From NCBI RefSeq assembly GCF_900182655.1, contig NZ_FXTC01000001.1, positions 992,001 through 1,056,000 on the forward strand: a stretch of 64,000 nucleotides of DNA. The letters are read 5' to 3'. Each line of letters opens with the position of its first letter. Position 1 is the stretch's first letter. Position numbers and translations under genes: made by a program. Below the pieces are notes generated by a model. That model worked only from the letters and a program-made list of their open reading frames with translations. It searched no databases and had not been told where the DNA came from. The DNA comes from Chryseobacterium rhizoplanae (GTDB lineage: Bacteria > Bacteroidota > Bacteroidia > Flavobacteriales > Weeksellaceae). Shown here one piece after another: positions 43,777 through 51,665 of the stretch.

Positions 43777-45306
43777 ATGTACAGAGACGGTGCAAGAAAA
43801 AGTATATGGCAGGAAGAGGTCAGAAAATTTTCTGCAGAAGCTGATCTCAGCCTGCTATTTGATGTTGCCATAGTAGGTGGCGGAATTACGGGAGTTTCAA
43901 CAGCGCTGAAGCTTCAGGAATCCGGACAGCAATGTATTATCCTGGAAGCTGCCAATATAGGATTTGGTACTACAGGAGGTACAACAGCCCATTTAAATGA
44001 TTTTTTTGATACCACCTTTACTCAGGTTATCAGTGATTTTGGTTTGGATAATGCCAAGCTCTATGCAGAATCCGGAGCTGATGCTATTAAAATCATTGAA
44101 GATAATATCCATCGGTACAAGATCAGCTGTGATTTTACACGGAAATCAGCTTACCTTTTTGCGTTGGATGAACAACAAGAGGACCGTCTGAAAGACATCG
44201 TTGAAGGAGCGGCTAATGTAGGTCATGAGATGAGCTATGTGAACGAAATCCCATTTCCAATCCCATTCAAAGAAGCAGTGCTTATTCCGGGACAGGGGCA
44301 TTTTCATCCCATAAAATACCTCAAAGGACTTTGTGACGCTTTTATAAAACTCGGTGGATCTATTCAGGAAAACTGTCTCTGTGAAGATCATGATGAGAAG
44401 GAAGATTATGTGATTTTAAAAACTTCAAAAGGCGAGATAAAGGCAAAAAATGTAGTATATGCCACCCATATTCCGCCCGGTGTCAACCTTCTTCACTTCA
44501 CAAATGCTCCTTACAGAAGCTATGCCATGGCATTTACAATGAAAAATGATAAATATCCCTGGGAACTTGGCTATGATCTCTGTGAACCTTATCATTATTA
44601 CAGAATTCAGAGCCTCAATGGGGAAAATTTATTGATTGCCGGTGGTGAAGATCACAAAACAGGGCATGCAGACGATACCGGAGAATGTTTTTCAAGGCTT
44701 GAAAACTATGTAAGAAAATACTTTGAGGTGGAAACCGTATATTACACCTGGTCCAGTCAATACTATGAACCTGTAGACGGTCTTCCGTATATAGGAAAGC
44801 TTCCGGGAACTAAAGAAAGAATCTTTGCAGCAACGGGCTTCCGGGGTAACGGAATGATATTCGGGACCCTTTCCTCACAGATTCTGCATGATCTGATTGT
44901 TACCGGAAAAAGTAAATACGGTGACTTATTCAATCCTTCAAGAATCAAACCCGTTGCCGGATTTTCAGATTTTGTGAAAGAAGCAGCAACAGTAGCTTTT
45001 GATTTTATAAAAGATAAGATTGTTACCGAAAAGATTGAATCATTTTCAGAAGTCGGGGAAGGTGAAGCTAAAGTAATCAATTATGAATCAGAATCCTATG
45101 CCCTGTACAAAGAAAATGACGGGACTTTGCATCTGTTAAAAAGTACTTGTCCACATGCCGGATGTGAAGTTCGGTGGAACAGTGCTGAGCTGAGTTGGGA
45201 CTGTCCATGCCATGGATCCCGTTTTAATGTCAACGGAAAAATTCTTACCGGACCAACCACAAAGAGTTTGCAGAAAATTTTTCCTTACCAAAAACGTGAT
45301 TCATAA
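43777..45306 (+). CDS. FAD-dependent oxidoreductase fused to a Rieske 2Fe-2S domain
   Basis: 509 aa. A DAO/GlpD-type FAD domain occupies about 25-395 (VAIVGGGITGVSTALKLQESG at 31-51; C-terminal GLPYIGKLPG...ATGFRGNGMIFG). After a linker, a Rieske domain occupies about 410-500 with ligands C458-P-H460 and C476-P-C478-H479. Such fusions accept electrons from or deliver them to the Rieske centre in amine or sugar oxidation; the substrate is unknown. Within the stress island it may recycle a redox partner of the SDRs, which is conjecture. Confidence 0.88.
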   Translation: MYRDGARKSIWQEEVRKFSAEADLSLLFDVAIVGGGITGVSTALKLQESGQQCIILEAANIGFGTTGGTTAHLNDFFDTTFTQVISDFGLDNAKLYAESGADAIKIIEDNIHRYKISCDFTRKSAYLFALDEQQEDRLKDIVEGAANVGHEMSYVNEIPFPIPFKEAVLIPGQGHFHPIKYLKGLCDAFIKLGGSIQENCLCEDHDEKEDYVILKTSKGEIKAKNVVYATHIPPGVNLLHFTNAPYRSYAMAFTMKNDKYPWELGYDLCEPYHYYRIQSLNGENLLIAGGEDHKTGHADDTGECFSRLENYVRKYFEVETVYYTWSSQYYEPVDGLPYIGKLPGTKERIFAATGFRGNGMIFGTLSSQILHDLIVTGKSKYGDLFNPSRIKPVAGFSDFVKEAATVAFDFIKDKIVTEKIESFSEVGEGEAKVINYESESYALYKENDGTLHLLKSTCPHAGCEVRWNSAELSWDCPCHGSRFNVNGKILTGPTTKSLQKIFPYQKRDS

Positions 45307-45322
45307 ATCTCAAACTTTAAAT

Positions 45323-45356
45323 CTTGAACCTTGAACCTTGAACCTTGAACCTTGAA
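45323..45356. repeat. Heptanucleotide tandem repeat (CTTGAAC, nearly five copies)
   Basis: Four exact CTTGAAC units and a fifth ending in T lie between the FAD-Rieske gene and the DUF6766 gene, a site prone to slippage. Confidence 0.9.
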
Positions 45357-45380
45357 TTTTAAATATTTAAATCCAAAGCT

Positions 45381-46037
45381 ATGTCACGCTCCGGTTTCTT
45401 TTATCGCAACAGCTTAAGTATTGTTCTCATTACCCTGATGATTATTTTTCTTGCAGGGCAATTTTTTATGGGTTGGAGAACAGAAAATAAAGAATTGATT
45501 GAAAACGGCCAGTCTGCTTTAAAGCTCGGCGAATATATACACAGCGGCCATTTTATACAGGCTACTTTTGAAAACTGGGAAAGCGAATTTCTTCAGATGA
45601 TGCTGTATGTTTTATTAACGGTCTCTCTCAGACAAAAAGGTTCCAGTGAGTCAAAATCTATGACAGAGAAAGAAGATGTTGACAGAGAACCCATAGCACA
45701 TCCTAAGGCGCCCTGGCCCGTTAAAAAAGGAGGAATTTGGCTGAAAATTTATAAACACTCTTTATCACTTGCTTTTGCAATCCTTTTCCTGACAAGTTTT
45801 ATTTTGCATTTCTATGGCAGCCTCAAGAACTTTAATGAAGAACAGATGATGAAAAATACAGCTCCAGTAACAGCAATGCAATATATTTCAGAATCAAGGT
45901 TCTGGTTTGAATCTTTTCAGAATTGGCAAAGTGAATTTCTGGCTGTGGCTTCTCTTGTACTTTTATCTATCTGGCTTCGTGAAAAAGGCTCACCGGAATC
46001 AAAACCGGTTGATATGCCTCATGATGAAACCCCTTAA
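45381..46037 (+). CDS. DUF6766-like membrane protein with internal duplication
   Basis: 218 aa with four membrane helices in two repeats. Each half has a hydrophobic segment, a short loop ending in ...FENWESEFLQ or ...FQNWQSEFLA, a second hydrophobic segment and a cytosolic SLRQKGS.ESK or WLREKGSPESK. The two halves (about 1-93 and 122-208) can be aligned by eye, so the gene arose by internal duplication. The function is unknown. It is the last gene of the stress island, and its end overlaps the convergent AraC gene by four bases. Confidence 0.75.
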   Translation: MSRSGFFYRNSLSIVLITLMIIFLAGQFFMGWRTENKELIENGQSALKLGEYIHSGHFIQATFENWESEFLQMMLYVLLTVSLRQKGSSESKSMTEKEDVDREPIAHPKAPWPVKKGGIWLKIYKHSLSLAFAILFLTSFILHFYGSLKNFNEEQMMKNTAPVTAMQYISESRFWFESFQNWQSEFLAVASLVLLSIWLREKGSPESKPVDMPHDETP

Positions 46038-46822
46038 TTTTTTTTGAGTTTTGGCTTCACCTGCATGATAGCAAAGTAGGATGATGTAAACGCGGAGAGA
46101 CTTTGATAGCCCACTTTATAAGCAACTTCACTCAAGGTATATTGCCTGGTGTCTATCAGCTCTATGCTTTTTAAGATCCTGGTCAGCTGCAGGTATTTTT
46201 GCAGGGTAATTCCTGTTTCATTTTTAAAAATTCTCTGAAGACTTCTCACAGACATTTGGGCTTTTTCAGCTAATGAATCTATATCCAGGTTATATTTAAA
46301 ATGAGTATTGATATCATTGCATACAGGAATCAGTCGGGTATCTGTAGGAACAGGAATTTCCAGTCCGCTGCTTTCTTTGCAGAAATTAGGAAGGCTCTTT
46401 AATATCGCTTTAAAGAAAATATCCTGTTCTTCATTTTCATCCAATGATTGGTTCCATTTTGAAGCATACAAAAGCATCTCTTTTAGAACAGGAGGAACGG
46501 CAAATACCTGTACATTCTGATAAAATTCATCATCAAAAACAGACTTAAACAGAAAGACCATAAGATTCACCGTTTGTGCTTCGGAAGTTATTTTATGGGC
46601 TTTTTCTGACGGAATCCAAATGACATGATGCTGTGGGACAAGATAGATTTTCCGGTCAATATGGAAATACTGATATCCTTCTTCCACAAATGTAAGCTGG
46701 GCACGGTTATGCTGATGTTCATAATCATCATGTTTCCAGTTTTTTTCACACCATACATAGGCTTCTTTTTCGATGGAATCTACAAACTGGCTTTCCGTTT
46801 TCTCAATCAGTCCACATTTCAT
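46034..46822 (-). CDS. AraC family transcriptional regulator (cupin sensor)
   Basis: 262 aa. The N-terminal cupin-like half has HDDYEHQHNRAQLTFVEEGYQYFHIDRKIYLVPQHHVIWIPSEKAH. The C-terminal double helix-turn-helix (about 165-258) has LDIDSLAEKAQMSVRSLQRIFKNETGITLQKYLQLTRI and LSEVAYKVGYQSLSAFTSSYF. It is divergent from the flavodoxin-RidA fusion gene, its likely target. The two predicted -7 boxes face away from each other and nearly overlap. Confidence 0.88.
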   Translation of the reverse strand: MKCGLIEKTESQFVDSIEKEAYVWCEKNWKHDDYEHQHNRAQLTFVEEGYQYFHIDRKIYLVPQHHVIWIPSEKAHKITSEAQTVNLMVFLFKSVFDDEFYQNVQVFAVPPVLKEMLLYASKWNQSLDENEEQDIFFKAILKSLPNFCKESSGLEIPVPTDTRLIPVCNDINTHFKYNLDIDSLAEKAQMSVRSLQRIFKNETGITLQKYLQLTRILKSIELIDTRQYTLSEVAYKVGYQSLSAFTSSYFAIMQVKPKLKKN

Positions 46823-46823
46823 G

Positions 46824-46894
46824 TTGTCGTTTTGTATGTATATTTTGGCAAATTTAATAAAAACGACAATAGTAATTTTGTATAATCAAAGATA
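46824..46894. promoter_or_regulatory. Overlapping divergent promoters with inverted repeat
   Basis: TTGTCGTTTT (46824-46833) is a perfect inverted match of AAAACGACAA (46860-46869). -7 boxes: TAATTTTG plus strand (46873-46880) and TATCTTTG minus strand (46887-46894). The predicted starts lie only a few bases apart, so polymerases would exclude each other. Confidence 0.5.
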
Positions 46895-46949
46895 ACAGGC
46901 ATCAAATCAATGATGTCAACAAAAAATATTAACTTATATCTTATTCTGA

Positions 46950-48086
46950 ATGAAAAAATTATGTCTTTTTTTTATTTTAATTTTATTATCTAATACCACC
47001 CATATCATGGCACAAAATAAAGCTAAAATACTGGTTCTTATCCATTCTGATAATGGCGGAACCTACGAACTGGCCAAAGAGATCGCCAAAGGGATTGAAA
47101 GCGAAAATAATGCGGTTCCCTATATCAAATTAGTCAAACCTTCCCAACATCCCAATCTTAAAAACCTGCCTGTAGCAACAGCAGAAGAACTCACAAACTA
47201 TGATGGAATTGCTTTTGGCTCACCGGTTTATTTCGGGAATATCAGTACGGGAATGAGTGAATTTTTATCCAAAACCGTTCAGCTTTGGACCAATCACGCT
47301 TTGGAAGGAGTTCCGGCTACTGTTTTTATGTCAGCAGGAAGCGGGGCAGGAAAGGAGCTGGCCCTTCAGGCATTCTGGAACAGCCTTGCCGTACACGGGA
47401 TGGTATTGGTATCTAACGGAATTCGTGGAACAGAAGAGCTGAACAAAGCTATTCCGCAGGGAAATACTGTTTTAGGAGTAACAAGCATGGCTTCTTTAAA
47501 AGACGTTGAAAGACCTACCAAAGGAGAAAGAAATATTGCAGAGCTTCAAGGGAAAAACTTTGCAAAAATAGTATTGGCACTGAAAGACACCCGCCCGAAA
47601 AAAAGTACACCTATCGTTGAAAATCATCAGAATTTTAATGAAATACTGAAACAGAAAAATATTCTACTTCCACAGGTTCCTAAACCCACAGGAAACTATC
47701 AGCCGTTTGTACGTTCCGGAAATCTGGTATTTATTAATCAGGTTGCTTTGAAAGATGGGAAAATTTTTAATCCGGGGAAACTGGGTGTTGAAGTAAATGA
47801 GCAACAGGTAAAAGACGCTACAAAAGTGACCATGCTGAACGTTATTTCCGTATTGAATGAAGCGGTAGGAGGAGATTTGAGCAGAGTAAAACAATGTGTG
47901 CAGCTTACAGGAATTTTCAATACAAAAGATGATTATACAAAACATGCAGACTTGATGAATGTTGCTTCAGACCTGGCTGTTGAAGTTTTTGGAGACAAAG
48001 GGAAACATGCAAGAGCGACTTTTGGAGCTTCTTCAATTCCGGTGAATTCTTCTGTTGAAATCCAGGCGGTTTTTGAAGTAGAATAG
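46950..48086 (+). CDS. Exported flavodoxin-like (WrbA type) domain fused to a RidA-type domain
   Basis: 378 aa. A signal peptide (MKKLCLFFILILLSNTTHIMAQ) is followed by a flavodoxin/NADPH-FMN-reductase-like domain (about 25-215: VLIHSDNGGTYELAKEIAKGIE, GIAFGSPVYFGNISTGMSEFL) and a YjgF/RidA-like domain (about 245-378: FVRSGNLVFINQVAL, LGVEVNEQQVKDATKVTMLNVISVLNEAVGGDLSRVKQCVQLTGIF). RidA proteins deaminate reactive enamines or imines. The Arg that binds the carboxylate in active RidA is not evident in this copy (HARATFGASSIPVNSSVEIQAVFEV is the equivalent stretch). A periplasmic quinone reductase plus imine-handling module is an inference. Confidence 0.8.
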   Translation: MKKLCLFFILILLSNTTHIMAQNKAKILVLIHSDNGGTYELAKEIAKGIESENNAVPYIKLVKPSQHPNLKNLPVATAEELTNYDGIAFGSPVYFGNISTGMSEFLSKTVQLWTNHALEGVPATVFMSAGSGAGKELALQAFWNSLAVHGMVLVSNGIRGTEELNKAIPQGNTVLGVTSMASLKDVERPTKGERNIAELQGKNFAKIVLALKDTRPKKSTPIVENHQNFNEILKQKNILLPQVPKPTGNYQPFVRSGNLVFINQVALKDGKIFNPGKLGVEVNEQQVKDATKVTMLNVISVLNEAVGGDLSRVKQCVQLTGIFNTKDDYTKHADLMNVASDLAVEVFGDKGKHARATFGASSIPVNSSVEIQAVFEVE

Positions 48087-48097
48087 ATTTCAAAAAA

Positions 48098-48131
48098 TAA
48101 AATCTGTGGTTACCACTTGACCACAGATTTT
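48098..48131. terminator. Bidirectional terminator between convergent genes
   Basis: AAAATCTGTGGT and ACCACAGATTTT form a near-perfect stem followed by T-runs. Confidence 0.85.
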
Positions 48132-48146
48132 TTCATTTTATGCTAT

Positions 48147-49583
48147 TTAAATATTAAAAAACTGAGCAAAAACTTCTGAAATAACAGGAATACTCTGCTC
48201 CAACTGTTCTTCAGAAAGCGCACCATAGCTCAATCTGAATCCATTTACATGATTCTGACTGTACTGTTTCGGGTGAATGATTTTTATGTTTTTTTCCAAT
48301 AACTGAGCGGTTACGGCATCCCAATCTAATTTTACTTTAGGTACAATCCAAAATGCAAGTCCGCCCTCAGGCAGCGTAAAATCTGCAAAGTCTTTCATAT
48401 GCCTCATCAACAGTTCAAAAACAAAATCTCTTTTATGTTTGTAATGAACGGTTGCTTTTCTGATATGTTTTTTTACGGCTCCTTCTTTTATCAGCTGAAG
48501 AACGGCCTGTTCCATAATGACGTCGCCATGAACATCAATAATCTTTCTCAGATTTCCTATTTTTTTCAGTAATTCCTGATTGGCAGTGGCCAGATAGCCA
48601 ATTCTCAAAGCGGGTGCAACCACCTTACTCAAAGTTCCGATATAAACATAATTCTGAAGCTCCGGAAAGCTTGAAATCGGCAGGATAGGGCGGTACCCGA
48701 AATGAAACTCATTATCATAATCATCTTCAATGATCGTGATATTGTATTGGTTTGACAATTCTATTAGTCTTAATCTTCTGGATAAACTAAGAGTAACAGT
48801 AGTAGGATATTGTCTGTGAGGGGTAATGTATATTGCTTTTACATTCTGATGCCTTGTTAAAAGCTTTTCAATAGCTTCAATACTGATTCCTTCATGGTCT
48901 ACAGGTGCCGGTAAAAGTTGTGCACCCACATACTCAAAAGCCTGCCATGCAGGCTGATATCCCGGATTTTCTACAATAACAGCGTCACCGGAAGTAAAAA
49001 GAGTCTGAGCGGTCAGAAACATTCCCATCTGGCTGCCTCTTGTAATAGAAATCTCATCTTCATGAATATGCATTCCACGCTGGTGGTTGAGCATTTGAGA
49101 AATCATTTTCCGGAATTCCCTGTCACCATGTTCATCCCCGTAACCCATCATCTGCCACTTCGCCTTAATGCTGAAAATCTGTCTGTATGCCCTTGCCAGT
49201 TCCGTTACAGGGGCAATCTTACTATCGGGATGACCATCATCGAAATTAATTAAAATAGTACCGGTTTTTCCCGGTTGATGGTGAGAACTATGGATTATTT
49301 CAGCATTTTTTTCATGCAAAAGAGGCAGTCTTTCGGATACAAAAATGCCTTTCCTTTCTCTCGAAATTACCCATTCCTCATTGATCAGCACCTGATAAGC
49401 TTCTACTACAGTATTTCTGTTGATTTTCAAGGTTTGTGCAAGATTTCGGCTTCCGGGAAGTGCATCTCCGGCTTTTAATCTTCCTGAGCGGATATCACTG
49501 ATAATGGTATCTGCAATCTGTAGATAAACGGCTTTGTCAAGCTTTTTATCAATTTCCAATTCTAATTTCCAAGGGCGCAGCAT
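48147..49583 (-). CDS. MocR-type regulator (GntR wHTH fused to aminotransferase domain)
   Basis: 478 aa. Winged helix 15-80 (VYLQIADTIISDIRSGRLKAGDALPGSRNLAQTLKINRNTVVEAYQVL), then an aminotransferase-fold domain with PLP lysine in GTLSKVVAPALRIGYL, DDYDNEFHF and YITPHRQYPT. It belongs to the PdxR/GabR-like branch. It is divergent from the cupin/DapA-like/thioredoxin operon, the likely regulated target. An inverted repeat covers its own start and the shared promoter. Confidence 0.88.
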   Translation of the reverse strand: MLRPWKLELEIDKKLDKAVYLQIADTIISDIRSGRLKAGDALPGSRNLAQTLKINRNTVVEAYQVLINEEWVISRERKGIFVSERLPLLHEKNAEIIHSSHHQPGKTGTILINFDDGHPDSKIAPVTELARAYRQIFSIKAKWQMMGYGDEHGDREFRKMISQMLNHQRGMHIHEDEISITRGSQMGMFLTAQTLFTSGDAVIVENPGYQPAWQAFEYVGAQLLPAPVDHEGISIEAIEKLLTRHQNVKAIYITPHRQYPTTVTLSLSRRLRLIELSNQYNITIIEDDYDNEFHFGYRPILPISSFPELQNYVYIGTLSKVVAPALRIGYLATANQELLKKIGNLRKIIDVHGDVIMEQAVLQLIKEGAVKKHIRKATVHYKHKRDFVFELLMRHMKDFADFTLPEGGLAFWIVPKVKLDWDAVTAQLLEKNIKIIHPKQYSQNHVNGFRLSYGALSEEQLEQSIPVISEVFAQFFNI

Positions 49584-49584
49584 C

Positions 49585-49645
49585 TGGACTATCTATTTAT
49601 ATAAAAACTGAATCATTTGAATAGTCCAAATATAAAATAATTTTG
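49585..49645. promoter_or_regulatory. Divergent promoter with TGGACTAT/ATAGTCCA inverted repeat
   Basis: The left arm (49585-49592) touches the regulator's start codon and the right arm (49621-49628) covers its predicted transcription start. -7 boxes: TATATTTG minus strand (49627-49634) and TAATTTTG plus strand (49638-49645). Confidence 0.5.
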
Positions 49646-49684
49646 TCATGCAATAAAGCACAAAACCATAATAATTTTAAAATC

Positions 49685-50140
49685 ATGGACAAGAAACAAT
49701 TCAGCTCTAAAGATTTCCACGAAACTTTTGCAAGACCCAAGTATGTAAAGCCAACTCATTTGATTCATAAAAATGTTGAAAATGCAAGAGAGCACAACCA
49801 GTTTTCAACAGAAAGGAAACATCCTGTTTTCTTTGTAGATCTTCCAAGTAAAAATGTCAGTATGACGATTGGCGGACTCACTCCCGGACAGCAAACCAAC
49901 AGACACCGTCATACCTACGAAACCGTATTATTTGTGATCGAAGGGAAAGGCTGGACAGAAGTAGAAGACGAAAGAGTACATTGGGAAGCGGGAGATGCCG
50001 TATATATTCCTTCATGGGCGTGGCACAAGCATCAGAATCTCAGCGATACTGAACCCGCCAAGTATCTTGCCTGCGAAAATGCTCCTCAGCTACAGAATCT
50101 GGGGGTTGCGTTGAGAGAAGAAGAGGGCAGGGACCTTTAA
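49685..50140 (+). CDS. Cupin domain protein
   Basis: 151 aa single-domain beta-barrel. The metal-site motif is GGLTPGQQTNRHRHTYETVLFVIEGKGWTEVEDE (about 60-95), with a second His in SWAWHKHQNLSD. An in-frame upstream non-ATG start exists, but the ATG at 49685 after the predicted promoter is preferred. It may be a dioxygenase, isomerase or metal-binding sensor. It is first in an operon with a DapA-like lyase and a mini-thioredoxin, under the divergent MocR. Confidence 0.82.
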   Translation: MDKKQFSSKDFHETFARPKYVKPTHLIHKNVENAREHNQFSTERKHPVFFVDLPSKNVSMTIGGLTPGQQTNRHRHTYETVLFVIEGKGWTEVEDERVHWEAGDAVYIPSWAWHKHQNLSDTEPAKYLACENAPQLQNLGVALREEEGRDL

Positions 50141-50151
50141 TAATGAACAGC

Positions 50152-50261
50152 TAAACCATTAAGATACTTTCATTGTTAAACTCTATTGATACGGATATGA
50201 TTCTTTTTCAAAGCGAAGCTCATTAAATATTCTTAACAGCTTAAGTTCTCTTAATGGTTTA
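50152..50261. repeat. Inverted-repeat element with TAAACCATTAAGA ends
   Basis: Perfect 13-base arms at 50152-50164 and 50249-50261 enclose 84 bases without an ORF. It lies between the cupin and DapA-like genes. Confidence 0.65.
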
Positions 50262-50290
50262 AAATTATTTAATTTTTAAATCAGTAAAAC

Positions 50291-51175
50291 ATGAAAAATG
50301 TTCCATTTAAAGGGATTATTGCCTATCCCATAACACCTTTTGATGAAAATGAAAAGGTAAATATTCCTCTTTTCAAACATCTGGTGGAAAGACTGGTTAT
50401 TTCCGGAAGCCATGGAATTGCTCCGTTGGGAAGTACCGGGGTAATGCCTTATTTATCTGATGAAGAAAAAGAAGAAGTAACGGAAGCTACTTTACAGCAG
50501 GTAAAAGGAAGAATTCCGACGCTTGTAGGGGTTTCCAATCTTACAACGGAGAAAACCATTCATCACGCTCAGTTTGCAGAAAAAGCAGGCGCTGATGCGG
50601 TTATGATTATCCCGATGAGTTACTGGAAACTTACAGATGATGAGATTGTAACCCATTATGATGCCGTAGCAAGTAAAATATCTATTCCGATTATGGCCTA
50701 TAACAATCCGGCAACAAGTGGAGTAGACATGTCACCAGCCTTGTTGAAAAGACTTCTGGAAATTCCTAATGTAACCATGATCAAAGAAAGTACAGGAGAT
50801 GTTCAGAGGATGCACTTTTTGAGAAGAGAACTGGGAGAAGAAGTTGCATTCTATAACGGTTCTAATCCTTTGGCACTGGCCGCCTTTTCTGCCGGAGCAA
50901 GAGGCTGGTGTACCGCTGCTCCGAATCTTATTCCCGAACTTACCATCAGTCTTTATAATGCTGTTGAAGAAGGAAATCTTAAAAAAGCAAAAGCTATTTT
51001 CTACCAACAGTTCGATCTTTTGAAATTTATTGTGAATAAAGGATTGCCAAGAGCAGTAAAATCAGGGCTTATGATTTTAGGTGAAGACGGCGGAAATTTA
51101 AGAAGTCCTTTAAAACCTCTTCAGGAAAAAGAAACTGAAGAATTAAAAAATATTATTAAAACCCTTGCTAATTAA
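50291..51175 (+). CDS. Dihydrodipicolinate synthase / N-acetylneuraminate lyase family protein
   Basis: 294 aa Schiff-base aldolase fold. GIAPLGSTGVMPYLSDEEKEEV, catalytic Tyr in MAYNNPATSGVDM (about 137) and Schiff-base Lys in VTMIKESTGD (about 166). It is not the obvious biosynthetic DapA: context is a cupin, a mini-thioredoxin and a MocR regulator rather than lysine genes. It is more likely a catabolic lyase or hydratase of a 2-oxo acid, for example a hydroxyproline- or sugar-acid-type aldolase. The exact substrate is undecided. Confidence 0.83.
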   Translation: MKNVPFKGIIAYPITPFDENEKVNIPLFKHLVERLVISGSHGIAPLGSTGVMPYLSDEEKEEVTEATLQQVKGRIPTLVGVSNLTTEKTIHHAQFAEKAGADAVMIIPMSYWKLTDDEIVTHYDAVASKISIPIMAYNNPATSGVDMSPALLKRLLEIPNVTMIKESTGDVQRMHFLRRELGEEVAFYNGSNPLALAAFSAGARGWCTAAPNLIPELTISLYNAVEEGNLKKAKAIFYQQFDLLKFIVNKGLPRAVKSGLMILGEDGGNLRSPLKPLQEKETEELKNIIKTLAN

Positions 51176-51184
51176 TACAATCTT

Positions 51185-51418
51185 ATGAAAAAATCCATTT
51201 TTTATCATGCAGGATGTCCTGTATGTATCAGTGCAGAACATGATATTATCAGCCTTATAGGCTCGGGAAATGTTGAAATTATCCACTTAGGAAATGACAG
51301 AAACAGAATTGAAGAGGCCGAAAAGGCAGGGGTAAAGTCTGTACCTGCTTTAGTGACGCCCAACGGAAACGTACTTCATATTAATTTTGGAGCATCTATG
51401 GAAGATGTGAAAAAATAG
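51185..51418 (+). CDS. Mini thioredoxin/glutaredoxin-like protein with CPVC active site
   Basis: 77 aa, one thioredoxin-fold domain. The active site is YHAGCPVCISAEHDII (Cys11, Cys14) and the cis-Pro segment is GVKSVPALVTPNGNVLHINFGA. It is shorter than standard thioredoxins, like archaeal-type mini-thioredoxins. It starts nine bases after the DapA-like gene and is probably co-transcribed. It may keep the cupin or lyase reduced, which is inference. Confidence 0.82.
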   Translation: MKKSIFYHAGCPVCISAEHDIISLIGSGNVEIIHLGNDRNRIEEAEKAGVKSVPALVTPNGNVLHINFGASMEDVKK

Positions 51419-51438
51419 AATATTAATCTTGTTGTATA

Positions 51439-51597
51439 AACGAGGCTGTTTCAGAAGTGTCATTCTGAACGAAATGAAGTGTTGTGAAGAATCTCGTGTA
51501 TTTAGTTATTAATGAGATTCTTCCTTCGTCAGAAATCGAAGATTCGACGTAGTCAATGACAAAAGCCAATTATTTGACTTTCTGAAACAGCCTCGTT
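51439..51597. repeat. Long inverted-repeat element with nested hairpin
   Basis: Perfect 18-base arms (51439-51456 and 51580-51597) frame a second perfect 10-base pair, GAAGAATCTC/GAGATTCTTC (51486-51495 and 51514-51523), and a T-run follows. It can serve as the terminator of the cupin operon. The inner motif GTCATTCTGAACGAA resembles a common Bacteroidota dispersed repeat. Confidence 0.8.
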
Positions 51598-51665
51598 TTT
51601 TGTTTTTTCCTAATAACATTTATCTGTAAAATCTTTGAGAGGATTTATTGCCTGTTCAGAACTTT

